Shown: piece by piece, positions 17,301 to 23,841 of the stretch | Position numbering within the stretch: position 1 is the stretch's first letter | How the letters are laid out: the number at the start of each line of letters is the position of its first letter | From: Candidatus Parabacteroides intestinavium | GTDB taxonomy: Bacteria; Bacteroidota; Bacteroidia; Bacteroidales; Tannerellaceae | Reading direction: 5' to 3' | DNA length: 35,506 bases | NCBI GenBank assembly: GCA_019118725.1 | Contig: DWYO01000326.1 | Location: forward strand, 1 to 35,506 | Notes under the pieces: model-generated | Databases searched by the model: none | The model's input: the letters and a program-made list of their open reading frames with translations, nothing else | Told to the model about the DNA's origin: nothing | Translations under genes and position numbers: made by a program

Positions 17301-18638
17301 GAAAGCGTCAACAGAATTGCTGGTTGTTCCATTCCACATCGTTGACATTGCAGATTGAACATCCTTGTCTGTAATCATAGAACGAATGAATCGTTTCTCT
17401 TCCTTAATAGCATTCTGTTTGTCAGCTTCAGTGTTGAGTTCTTTTATTTTCTGCTCGGCCTCTCCTATTTCAATAAACAAATCTTCCATCATTTGCGCAT
17501 AGTGCATATACAGAGCATTTTTCCCCGCATAGTCTTTTTGCAAATTTTCGATTTTTTCCTTATCTTCATCTGAAATGTCAGAATAAGAATTAATCTGTTC
17601 TGTCAAACTTTGAATATGCTGATTATGAGCTGGAATTACTTCAAAAATACTCCAAGAATATTCACTCTTGGCTTCAACTAAATTGGCTTGATTGTCTACG
17701 ATGGCTTGCTCTACCTTGTTTTTTTCTTTGTAGAAATTTCCCACAATTTCATTCTGCGTGTAGAATGCATCTGTTGCAGCAACTTTTCTTTCTTGAGCTT
17801 TATTCCAAGCAGCTTTTGCTTCATCTCTTTGAGCTACTGCATCGTTGTATTCTCCATAAGACAATGTATTCTTACCAACTGGATTAACAGCTCTATATGG
17901 AGTTTCATCCCATAAGTTTGCAGATGTTGTACCTTGTTCGAAAGTCAATTCAAACTTATCGCGCAACTCATCGTTGGTCTGCAACATGCTGTTCAAATCG
18001 TGTCTGTTCAGCCATACCGGACCGGCAACAACCGGTTTAATACGCAAGTCGCTGACTTTGGACTGAACGTCTTTTGTTGCATACTTAACAGCAGCAACTG
18101 AACCGTCAGCCAGCGGTATCATTGTCATAACGGAGTCTGTTGTGATATAGGCTTCCGGAGTTCTTGCGATAGCTAAATTAGAGCCACTCTCACTACGCAT
18201 CCAAGACCAAGCTGCGGCATTACCACCTAAAAGTGAACCGGTGAAATTACCTTTTAAATAATCTTGTGCCTTAGCCGGATCAAAAGACAAAGGCAAATTG
18301 TAAGCTAAGTTTACAAATTTGAACGCTACACCGTTTTCGTTGTTTGACTTAACTTGTTCAACAAACCACAATGATTCGCCTAAATCTGCTTGATAATAAG
18401 GAACTAATTTTAGACGATAATTAGTTACACCTTCGCCAGTCCGGAATTTTTCCATTACCAATACATGGCGACCATCAGACAGCTGATAAGCACGACCATC
18501 AGTTACTTTGTCTACTGTTTCCCAAAAAGCAGGAGCAGATGCTTTACTGACATCTTCAGCCCAAGTCTGAGCAGAAACAGTATTCAATGAACCTGCGAGC
18601 AGGAAGCCCGCACAAAGCGTAAGTACTTTTTTGTTCAT
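14310..18638 (-). CDS. giant secreted coiled-coil protein with C-terminal DUF6383 domain
   Basis: 1442 residues with a signal peptide (1-23, cut after SAQ or VSA). About 25-260 is a beta-rich domain. About 260-640 is strongly helical, rich in Glu/Lys/Ala/Gln, and looks like long coiled coils with a helical insertion ('DEDVQKLIDFLKEL'). About 640-1370 is again beta-rich with repeated W/Y-containing strands. The last 80 residues ('AVIVKGAEGKNVVVSTILGK' onward, ending 'SFKVAVK') match the DUF6383 tail known from Parabacteroides and resemble a type IX secretion sorting domain in strand pattern. The coding DNA of the coiled-coil part is visibly richer in A/T than the ends. It is probably cell-surface or secreted; no enzyme motif is seen. 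Confidence 0.85.
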   Translation of the reverse strand: MNKKVLTLCAGFLLAGSLNTVSAQTWAEDVSKASAPAFWETVDKVTDGRAYQLSDGRHVLVMEKFRTGEGVTNYRLKLVPYYQADLGESLWFVEQVKSNNENGVAFKFVNLAYNLPLSFDPAKAQDYLKGNFTGSLLGGNAAAWSWMRSESGSNLAIARTPEAYITTDSVMTMIPLADGSVAAVKYATKDVQSKVSDLRIKPVVAGPVWLNRHDLNSMLQTNDELRDKFELTFEQGTTSANLWDETPYRAVNPVGKNTLSYGEYNDAVAQRDEAKAAWNKAQERKVAATDAFYTQNEIVGNFYKEKNKVEQAIVDNQANLVEAKSEYSWSIFEVIPAHNQHIQSLTEQINSYSDISDEDKEKIENLQKDYAGKNALYMHYAQMMEDLFIEIGEAEQKIKELNTEADKQNAIKEEKRFIRSMITDKDVQSAMSTMWNGTTSNSVDAFITWFENDANAASMDVLFAGYTDEDVQKLIDFLKELSAANHGSETISFDGGATSNIAITTLYNEITEAKNAETAANAEIKAQTDLITEKDAEAQDAGNKANEFLNEAHQIYYQIKEAQKVQTSHSADLAELQKQREYWEGELAKAEAVKDENLAKVVDLTNKNLELYGQLEDINVSIADSEVANTRAYYAMLRARSYEAWTFNIYDNWYRFCNKLEKEKTPHWLSLQAEDGRYLMVDTAYVTDNAGDQNLAFALAKHDKDFEDAANPMNARDINGRFNFRFLYYPTQDSLRIEADGFNRKNVTTKWWADRTDSEISWRSSYVPGYERNLVKVDVLGNQRDVTIGNSENLKGTNLYTINDRIGFNITYKAPQYAESGLYYMDVEASKDSQRNNARLMVDLDGDLTLIAPADTAKMAFAHMPAAKWVVDTKPTEFGGIPNIYNQETGNRLNNGNYTVTTNEAGETVIRVSFNYQGANILENYTLTPAPSTTLGYYAVEPDVRELFTLNYLNVGGNLNVTVGDNTIANDTVLAVTNGDAVKFELNRVAIEKYGLPYGTDTLKRGIYTINVNDPNKLALKNKFVQVSNVGGTEMMVVAEPQTASLFYLKEVNDANDAHYYALIEVDQQVKLVDGKYVDVYVQGDKKAGVVDATGLIKAEDITAETRTSAFALIADTTRYYREFTAEELGENYNMKFYRTSSTEKEYLYAGAAEKGMTFLAVEGKGDNAGTAAELTVIPTTEEGVLMPQYFIARNVTEKAGSVDWCGEEHEALADSLACPHTTVIPDTLVGEFLVNLKIDDKLNENNLWENKYTRLAFLKGFAVKPEGTMPGEGQYTTLIIGEDTVAFDENKHNPAKFEFRLINDDPAQNFLIESESWKNNDAFAGGERPMVKGGWLKVQNGVPVIVADDFEYASQADVYNVDTNYVPTANEEISANTAVSVVATDGAVIVKGAEGKNVVVSTILGKVVANEVLNSDNETIAAPAGIVVVSVDGESFKVAVK

Positions 18639-18707
18639 AACTTGAAAATTTAATTGTTAATAAAATGATAAATAGTTAACTTCTACTTCTACAATCAATT
18701 TCACGAA

Positions 18708-18722
18708 GAGTTGAAACAACTC
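18708..18722 (-). repeat. small perfect hairpin in the DUF6383 leader
   Basis: GAGTTG and CAACTC flank AAA (plus strand) and form a 6-bp stem between the structured RNA terminator and the DUF6383 start codon. No consensus TAnnTTTG box is evident in these last 108 bases. Confidence 0.4.
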
Positions 18723-18745
18723 CCCGCGCAGTTATGAACAAGCAT

Positions 18746-18827
18746 AAAAAAAACGCGGGCTCATTGTCTATTACTTAACCGGAGGTTCTGGAAAAACCCG
18801 TCAAACAATAATAGAACAAAGCCCGCG
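18746..18827 (-). terminator. intrinsic terminator of the structured RNA
   Basis: AGCCCGCG (18820-18827) and CGCGGGCT (18754-18761) pair perfectly. The stem continues through TAATAG/CTATTA (18809-18814 with 18768-18773), and on the minus strand is followed by eight T (18753-18746). Bases 18825-18827 are also used by helix P4, so the two stems compete for three bases. Confidence 0.8.
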
Positions 18828-19022
18828 CTTGTACGGTATAACACAGTTCACCTATATTTCTATAGGCAACCTCACATAGTCCATACCAAGCGCAAGCATT
18901 TACTGTCCATTATTCCGTTTGACTAAAAATTTTCCAGATTTCCGATCAGGAATAATCTTCGTAAAATGCTTACAATAAATATATAGATTCCCAAAACACG
19001 AAACGCTATTCGTTGCGGAATC
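18746..19022 (-). ncRNA. structured RNA or attenuator leader, about 275 nt
   Basis: Read on the minus strand, the segment starts just after a consensus promoter and folds into successive helices. H1: GATTCC/GGAATC (19022-19017 with 18991-18986) enclosing ACGAA/TTCGT. P2: AAGCATTTTAC (18971-18961) with GTAAATGCTT (18903-18894), enclosing P3, ATTATTCC/GGAATAAT (18956-18949 with 18916-18909). P4: GCGCTTG/CAAGCGC (18893-18887 with 18831-18825), capped by CCTATA-GAAA-TATAGG (18866-18851), a GNRA loop. Last comes the terminator stem with eight T. P2 and P4 are immediately adjacent. It does not show the signatures of RNase P RNA, tmRNA or SRP RNA. It may be a known Bacteroidales structured RNA that I cannot name with certainty, or the leader of the DUF6383 gene. 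Confidence 0.7.
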
Positions 19023-19026
19023 ACTG

Positions 19027-19053
19027 CAAAGGTAAGGAGGAAAAATGAATATG
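19027..19053 (-). promoter_or_regulatory. Bacteroidetes-type promoter of the structured RNA
   Basis: On the minus strand TACCTTTG (19034-19027) matches TAnnTTTG exactly, and CTTG lies 19 bases upstream, close to the TTTG -33 element. A start site near 19018-19022 would place helix H1 at the very 5' end of the RNA. Confidence 0.7.
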
Positions 19054-19100
19054 CAAGAAAAAAGGGATAATTTTTTCCAAATATAGGGGTTTTCTATACG

Positions 19101-19136
19101 AAAGGCATAGATTTGTGGGTCGAAATCTATGCCTTT
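19101..19136 (-). terminator. hairpin downstream of the GH78-like gene
   Basis: AAAGGCATAGATTT and AAATCTATGCCTTT form a perfect 14-bp stem around an 8-base loop, about 32 bases after the GH78-like stop codon. The T tract is poor on the minus strand, but the position fits transcription termination. Confidence 0.65.
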
Positions 19137-19167
19137 GCTTTAGGTAAAGAACCGAAACGTATATCCT

Positions 19168-20799
19168 CTATTTTTGGAAGATTTCCGGATAACGCTGGAT
19201 AAAATAGATTGGCGTGCAGCTCCATGCATGGCAATAGCTGTTTATGGGCGCAAAGTTGTAAGGGGAAAGGAAATCGTCCTTCGGATCATAAGCTTCCCAG
19301 AAAGTATCGGCCCCTTTCTTGACCATACCTCCCCAATAGTCGATAAGAAGTTGACGCGCTTCCGCTTTCATCTCGCATTGAATCATCGCCTCTACCAGAT
19401 AATGATAGGCGTAGGGAGTACCGGGATAGACCGCATCGGGCATTGCCATCACCTGCTTCAGGGCTTTCTGGCCCTCTGCCGGAGAAATCACGCTCCCTAA
19501 AATCATCCAGATTTGGGACATATATGAAACCTGTTTGTCGGGACCGCTCACAAAATAGCCCTTCTTCTGGTCATAGAGCTGTTTTCGGGCCGCTTTCTTG
19601 ATCTGCTTGGCAAGAGCCGGCCACTCTTTCGCTTCATCCTCTTTGCCTAAAAGTTGCGCCAGTTCGTAGCTTTTGTTTAGGGCGAAGACAAATAATCCCT
19701 GCATCGGGGCGTAGGTGTTTAACCCGGCACGCCAATCGAAGAAGAGCCACAGGGGTGTTTTCTTTTGTGGATTATACAGGTGAGTCTCATCGATATAGTT
19801 GGCTGCCAGCTTGATTTGGTTCACAACGACCGGCCAGAGATCCAGAGCAGTCTCCTTATCTCCCGTAGATTTCAAGTATTCCAGCAGGGCTACATTATAC
19901 AATAAGCTATAATCCTGGCAGATCGTCCCATATTGAGGATGAGGGGTCGGCTTCTCGAATACATTCGCATGCAGTTGCCCGTCTTCTGCGGCTAATGCGG
20001 CCAACAGGTACAAGCACCGCTTGGTCAAATCGAACTGCTTAAAAGATTGGGCATTCGCGATAGACTCCAGATATAAGTCTCCGATCCATAGGCGCTGATC
20101 CCGTTTCGGGCCGTCCTCATATACCGTTTGCATACATTCCCGCAACGTCTCGATGCTTACCCGGTTTATATCCCGGATAATGGCCGGGGTTGTTTCCGCC
20201 AGTTCTATTTGTACTTCCGGAGCCGACGAGAGAGCCGTAAAATAGGTGTCAGACATTGCGAACTGGAATCCCGGCGAGTCTCCCAACACTTCGATTTTCA
20301 CATACCGGCAGGCCAGACGCCGTTCGATGGTTACGGGTTTGTCTATGTAGGGCAAGGTGATGATTTCATCCTGCAACCAGGCTCTTCCCAAACCACCCGG
20401 GTAGGGGTCGAATGGGGTATTCAACTCGACCGGCATTTCCGCGAAGGTGAATTTGATACGCACCGGCGCATCTTGTGCCCGTTCCAGGGTAGAGAGCGTA
20501 AACGTATAATAACCGGTTATATGTTTGCCGAAATCGAGGATGTAAGAATCACCTCGTTTTAGAGGTGTTTTGTAAAAAGCATCCAGTCCGGGGATGTTTT
20601 CCATACGCCAGTCCTGGTAGGCATTCGGATCGGCTACCGATTTAACCAGACTTACAGGGCGTATTATCGTTTCATGCAACTGGGGCGTTGCCGCTTCGGC
20701 CTTTTTCAGCCATTCTTGGCGTTGGGTCTGATAAACATCCGCCCACACCAGGCTGCTTGCGCATAAAAGTCCGACAAGGAGAAGAGCTATCTTTTTCAT
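19168..20799 (-). CDS. secreted GH78-like (alpha-L-rhamnosidase family) six-hairpin glycosidase
   Basis: 543 residues with a signal peptide (1-20, ending VWA). About 30-200 is a beta-sandwich with 'YILDFGKHITGYYTFTL' as in the N-terminal domains of family GH78. About 210-540 is an alpha/alpha barrel with 'EDGPKRDQRLWIGD' near 228-241, the counterpart of the GH78 catalytic-site motif, and 'GADTFWEAYDP' plus 'YCHAWSCTPIYFI' near the C-terminus. GH78 enzymes release L-rhamnose from plant or bacterial glycans. It is shorter than classical GH78 proteins (often 700-1000), lacking extra N-terminal domains, so the true substrate is uncertain. No SusC/SusD pair is nearby, so it is an isolated glycosidase. 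Confidence 0.78.
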   Translation of the reverse strand: MKKIALLLVGLLCASSLVWADVYQTQRQEWLKKAEAATPQLHETIIRPVSLVKSVADPNAYQDWRMENIPGLDAFYKTPLKRGDSYILDFGKHITGYYTFTLSTLERAQDAPVRIKFTFAEMPVELNTPFDPYPGGLGRAWLQDEIITLPYIDKPVTIERRLACRYVKIEVLGDSPGFQFAMSDTYFTALSSAPEVQIELAETTPAIIRDINRVSIETLRECMQTVYEDGPKRDQRLWIGDLYLESIANAQSFKQFDLTKRCLYLLAALAAEDGQLHANVFEKPTPHPQYGTICQDYSLLYNVALLEYLKSTGDKETALDLWPVVVNQIKLAANYIDETHLYNPQKKTPLWLFFDWRAGLNTYAPMQGLFVFALNKSYELAQLLGKEDEAKEWPALAKQIKKAARKQLYDQKKGYFVSGPDKQVSYMSQIWMILGSVISPAEGQKALKQVMAMPDAVYPGTPYAYHYLVEAMIQCEMKAEARQLLIDYWGGMVKKGADTFWEAYDPKDDFLSPYNFAPINSYCHAWSCTPIYFIQRYPEIFQK

Positions 20800-20817
20800 G
20801 GGATGATTTTTAGGAGA

Positions 20818-20864
20818 AGTTAGTAGTTGGTAGTTAGTAGAATCCTAACTACCAACACCTAACT
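20818..20864 (-). terminator. hairpin between rprY and the GH78-like gene
   Basis: Arms 20818-20837 and 20845-20864 (AGTTAG...TAGTTAG with CTAACTA...CTAACT) match at about 18 of 20 positions around a 7-base loop. It sits 7 bases behind the rprY stop and should reduce read-through into the glycosidase gene. No strong T tract follows. Confidence 0.6.
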
Positions 20865-20870
20865 ATTCAT

Positions 20871-21602
20871 TTACAACACTTGTACACCTTCTTCACGATT
20901 CTGGTCATCAGCCGAAGGAGTGATCAGCTTATAACCTTTACCATGGATATTGATGATTTCGATACCCGGATCGTCCTTCAATAATTTACGCAATTTGGTG
21001 ATGTACACATCCATGCTGCGTGCGTTGAAGTAATTATCGTCTACCCAGATAGTTTTCAAGGCGTAATTGCGTTCCAGGATCTCGTTGGCATGAGCGCACA
21101 AGAGGCTCAGCAATTCACACTCTTTGGTGGTCAGCTTCGTCACCTTCTCGCCAATAGTCAACGTCTGTTTCTGTGTATCGAAAAAGAAATTTCCTAACTT
21201 GTAGAAAGGAATATCTTTCATCTTCTTACCCTTTACACGGCGTAAGATAGCCTCGATGCGGAGTAATAATTCCTCCATGCTGAAAGGCTTGGTCAGATAA
21301 TCGTCTGCACCGATCTTGAATCCTTCCAGAATGTCCTCCTTCATGGTCTTAGCCGTAAGGAAGATGATAGGGATATCCGGGTTAATCGAGCGGATTTCTT
21401 GAGCCAATGTGAAACCGTCTTTCTTCGGCATCATCACATCCAGAACGCACAGGTCATATTTGGTCTTTGTAAAACCCTTGTAACCAGCTTCTCCATCAGC
21501 GAACAAGTCGGTAATATACCCTTTTGCCTGTAAGTATTCCCTTAAAAGCATTCCTAAATTCTCATCGTCTTCACAAAAGAAGATTTTAATTTTTTCTTCC
21601 AT
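20871..21602 (-). CDS. rprY: OmpR-family response regulator, RprY-like
   Basis: 243 residues. The receiver domain (1-125) has the acidic residues Glu11/Asp12/Asp13, phosphoacceptor Asp55 in 'CVLDVMMPKKDG', Thr near 83 and Lys near 105 ('DYLTKPF'). The C-terminal winged helix (about 135-232) shows 'LTTKECELLSLLCAH' and 'NYFNARSMDVYITKLRKLL', typical of OmpR/PhoB regulators. It starts 2 bases after the kinase stop, so the pair is one operon. Assignment to RprY of the Bacteroides RprX/RprY pair is by overall resemblance and gene order. Confidence 0.85.
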   Translation of the reverse strand: MEEKIKIFFCEDDENLGMLLREYLQAKGYITDLFADGEAGYKGFTKTKYDLCVLDVMMPKKDGFTLAQEIRSINPDIPIIFLTAKTMKEDILEGFKIGADDYLTKPFSMEELLLRIEAILRRVKGKKMKDIPFYKLGNFFFDTQKQTLTIGEKVTKLTTKECELLSLLCAHANEILERNYALKTIWVDDNYFNARSMDVYITKLRKLLKDDPGIEIINIHGKGYKLITPSADDQNREEGVQVL

Positions 21603-21604
21603 AA

Positions 21605-23110
21605 CTAACTTTTTATAAGAGGTAAAGTAATAATAAATTTCGTTCCTATGTTGTTTGAGTTCTGTTCTGCGCGAATCGAGCCTTTGTGGTCTTCTATAAT
21701 CTTACGCACATAGGCCAGGCCCAGTCCGAACCCTTTCACATCATGCTTGTTGCCCGTCGGCACCCGGAAGAAGCGGTCGAACACCTTCTTCAGGTATTCC
21801 TTCTTGATACCGATACCGTTGTCTTCTACCGAGATTTGCAATTTCCCGTTCTCGTTCCACGTGCGCACCATCAACGCCAAAGGCACTTCAGGGCGCCGGT
21901 ATTTCACCGCATTGTCCAGCAGATTGAACAAGACATTGGTAATGTGCATTTCATCTACATAAATGGTAGAATCCAGAGCTCCTAAATCAATATCTAACGT
22001 ACCGCCATATTTCTCGACCTTCAGGGCGAAGGTGTTGGCCACCGAGATGACCAAATCGTTCGCGTCCAGCTCCTTTAGCTTCAAGGTCGCTTTCTGGCGT
22101 TCGAACAAAGACATCTGCAATACCTTTTCTACCAGGAATCCCAGGCGTTTGGTCTCGTCATTGATTACCCCTGAGATATGCTTGAACACATCCGGGCTTT
22201 TGGTAATGTCTGAATCCTTCAGCATCTGGGCGGCCAGGGATATGGTAGAGACCGGCGTCTTCAGTTCGTGTGTCATGTTATTGATAAAATCATTTTTCAT
22301 CTCCGACAGACGCTTCTGGCGGAACACAATGTAGATGGTGAAGATGAATGTCACCAACAAAATGAATGAAAAGATGACCGATGGCGCGATAAACGTGACA
22401 GAATCCGAAATATAATCACCCTTTGTCGGGAAATATACCTTCAGATAGTTCTGCTTTGAGGGCGGGTCGTTCGGAAATAACACCTGCGTGATGATGTCTG
22501 AAGCCAAAGGCTCACCCTCAATCTTGCCACTCCGGTACACCTCGTTCCCGTCTTTGTTTATGACGGAGAAAACGTACGGGAGGTTTAGCCCGCTATTTAT
22601 AAATTCATTCTTCAAATAGCCATTCAATTTCTTGAAATCAATTCTCTCTTGAATCGGCTTCAAGTTGGCGGTATATAATATATTGTATATGACCTCGTCG
22701 ATCAGCCCCCCTTGGTATTGATAGCGTTGCCTGAGCGTTTTCTGTAAATCCCGCGAGGTGTTGGCGATCGAGTTGGTCTGCCGGTTGCTCAATGCAGACC
22801 GGGGCTGGAACTTCTGGCTGCTAAAGCTCTGTAATTCGATTTGCTGCACGCCTCCGTTCGAATCGGTGATAATCACGTTCTGGTACAGGAAGCTGTTCTG
22901 GTCCCGGTTTATATCGTCTTCCAGATATTGCCGGGTCTCATCCAGTTCCAGGGTCTTTGAAACCTGATGCAAACATTGTTTTACCGTCTCGTCAAATTGC
23001 TCGCTACGTGTTTTTAAGATGATGTTTACATAATTAATCTGTAAATACAGAAGTCCTGTAAACGCAAATGCCATCACTACCGCAAGCAACCAAATAGTCG
23101 ATTTCTTCAT
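21605..23110 (-). CDS. rprX: membrane sensor histidine kinase, RprX-like
   Basis: 501 residues: membrane segment one at about 6-28, a periplasmic domain of about 215 residues with no recognisable ligand fold, and membrane segment two at about 245-268. Then come a dimerisation/phosphoacceptor helix with His281 in 'NNMTHELKTPVSTI' and an ATPase domain with the N box 'NLLDNAVKYR', G1 box 'VEDNGIGI' and G2 box 'KGFGLGLAY'. It phosphorylates the adjacent regulator. The intergenic region upstream contains a 22-bp tandem repeat (23340-23417) that may be the operator. RprX/RprY were first found through altered tetracycline response in Bacteroides fragilis. Confidence 0.87.
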   Translation of the reverse strand: MKKSTIWLLAVVMAFAFTGLLYLQINYVNIILKTRSEQFDETVKQCLHQVSKTLELDETRQYLEDDINRDQNSFLYQNVIITDSNGGVQQIELQSFSSQKFQPRSALSNRQTNSIANTSRDLQKTLRQRYQYQGGLIDEVIYNILYTANLKPIQERIDFKKLNGYLKNEFINSGLNLPYVFSVINKDGNEVYRSGKIEGEPLASDIITQVLFPNDPPSKQNYLKVYFPTKGDYISDSVTFIAPSVIFSFILLVTFIFTIYIVFRQKRLSEMKNDFINNMTHELKTPVSTISLAAQMLKDSDITKSPDVFKHISGVINDETKRLGFLVEKVLQMSLFERQKATLKLKELDANDLVISVANTFALKVEKYGGTLDIDLGALDSTIYVDEMHITNVLFNLLDNAVKYRRPEVPLALMVRTWNENGKLQISVEDNGIGIKKEYLKKVFDRFFRVPTGNKHDVKGFGLGLAYVRKIIEDHKGSIRAEQNSNNIGTKFIITLPLIKS

Positions 23111-23339
23111 CTTCTTTTTTCTCCCCTATTACTAAACAACAAATAACGTGTGTTTTGTATAAATAATCGCACAAAAAATGTAAAAACAACGCGTTTTAAT
23201 TGTTAATAATACTTGGCAACTTCGCATTTTGTTTTCATTTCTCTTTATTTTCGACAAATGATTCAATTTTTAAGATAAACAAATCCCCGGACGGGATTGT
23301 TCACGGGCAAACAGGTTTTATTTTACCTTTTCAAAAAAG
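23111..23339. other. AT-rich leader region upstream of rprX, no gene
   Basis: The 229 bases between the rprX start and the tandem repeat are AT-rich with no supported ORF. I see no exact TAnnTTTG box on the minus strand; a TACATTTT near 23175-23185 is the closest. The small palindrome CCCCGG-ACGGG near 23286-23295 may form a weak hairpin. Confidence 0.4.
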
Positions 23340-23417
23340 ATAGGCATAAACACCGGCGAACATAGGCATGAACGCGAACGAACATAGGCATAAACGGAAA
23401 CGAATATAGGCATGAAT
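23340..23417. repeat. 22-bp tandem repeat, 3.5 copies
   Basis: ATAGGCATRAAC starts at 23340, 23362, 23384 and 23406, exactly 22 bp apart. The remaining 10 bases of each unit are rich in GAAC/GAAA. The fourth copy is cut after ATAGGCATGAAT. It lies about 230 bases upstream of rprX and behind the TPR gene. Confidence 0.85.
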
Positions 23418-23422
23418 TTTTA

Positions 23423-23454
23423 GAAGCTGTTTGGAATAAATTTCAAACAGCTTC
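23423..23454 (-). terminator. hairpin downstream of the TPR gene
   Basis: GAAGCTGTTTG (23423-23433) and CAAACAGCTTC (23444-23454) form a perfect 11-bp stem, 17 bases behind the TPR stop codon. No T tract follows on the minus strand, so termination would be weak or factor-assisted. Confidence 0.6.
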
Positions 23455-23470
23455 TTAGCGATGTGACTTC

Positions 23471-23734
23471 TTATTGATTATACATTTCCTTATAATAAAA
23501 ATCCAGGATATCCATCAACATGTCGTAAGCCTTTTGGGCGGGGCTTTCCGGGTTCCGGTGAATCGCTTCCAGGTAATTATTCAACGCCAGACGGTTGTCC
23601 CCTTTCTTGCGCCAGGCGTTTCCCAGCAGGTAATAGGCCTCATCCGATTCGGGGTTCTCTTGCAGGTACTCCGTGAGCTGGCAGATCGCCTTGTCTACTT
23701 CGCCTTGGTATAATAACTTTTTGATTTCGTCCAT
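23471..23734 (-). CDS. small tetratricopeptide (TPR) protein
   Basis: 87 residues with about two TPR units: 'LYQGEVDKAICQLTEYLQEN' (8-27), then 'EAYYLLGNAWRKKGDNRLAL' (32-51) with 'NNYLEAIHRNPES' completing the second. No signal peptide or membrane segment, so it is cytoplasmic and likely a protein-interaction adaptor. It is divergent from topA with only about 100 bases between the start codons. Partner unknown. Confidence 0.85.
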   Translation of the reverse strand: MDEIKKLLYQGEVDKAICQLTEYLQENPESDEAYYLLGNAWRKKGDNRLALNNYLEAIHRNPESPAQKAYDMLMDILDFYYKEMYNQ

Positions 23735-23752
23735 AATTCATGTATTTATGTA

Positions 23753-23760
23753 CAAATGTA
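23753..23760 (-). promoter_or_regulatory. -7 box of the TPR gene
   Basis: On the minus strand TACATTTG fits TAnnTTTG exactly, 19 bases before the start codon. No clear -33 TTTG. Confidence 0.45.
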
Positions 23761-23778
23761 CGAAAAGAAAAGATTCGA

Positions 23779-23811
23779 TTTGGATATTTTGAAGATATTC
23801 TCGTACATTTG
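23779..23811 (+). promoter_or_regulatory. Bacteroidetes-type promoter of topA
   Basis: TTTG (23779-23782), a 21-base spacer and TACATTTG (23804-23811) fit the consensus at both elements. The start site would fall near 23818, inside the longer open frame, which confirms that translation begins at 23842 and not further upstream. Confidence 0.75.
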
Positions 23812-23841
23812 CACCCGATTTCTAATTTGGAAGGAGCAAAT

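Noticed and set aside
18746..19022. RNase P RNA, tmRNA or SRP RNA at this locus
   Set aside because: I looked for their conserved blocks (the RNase P GAGGAAAGTCC block, the tmRNA ends, the SRP GGAA loop with its GGTCAGG context) and did not find them.
23340..23417. CRISPR array
   Set aside because: The repeat unit is only about 12 bases with 10-base gaps and there are no cas genes. The period of 22 is too short for a CRISPR array.
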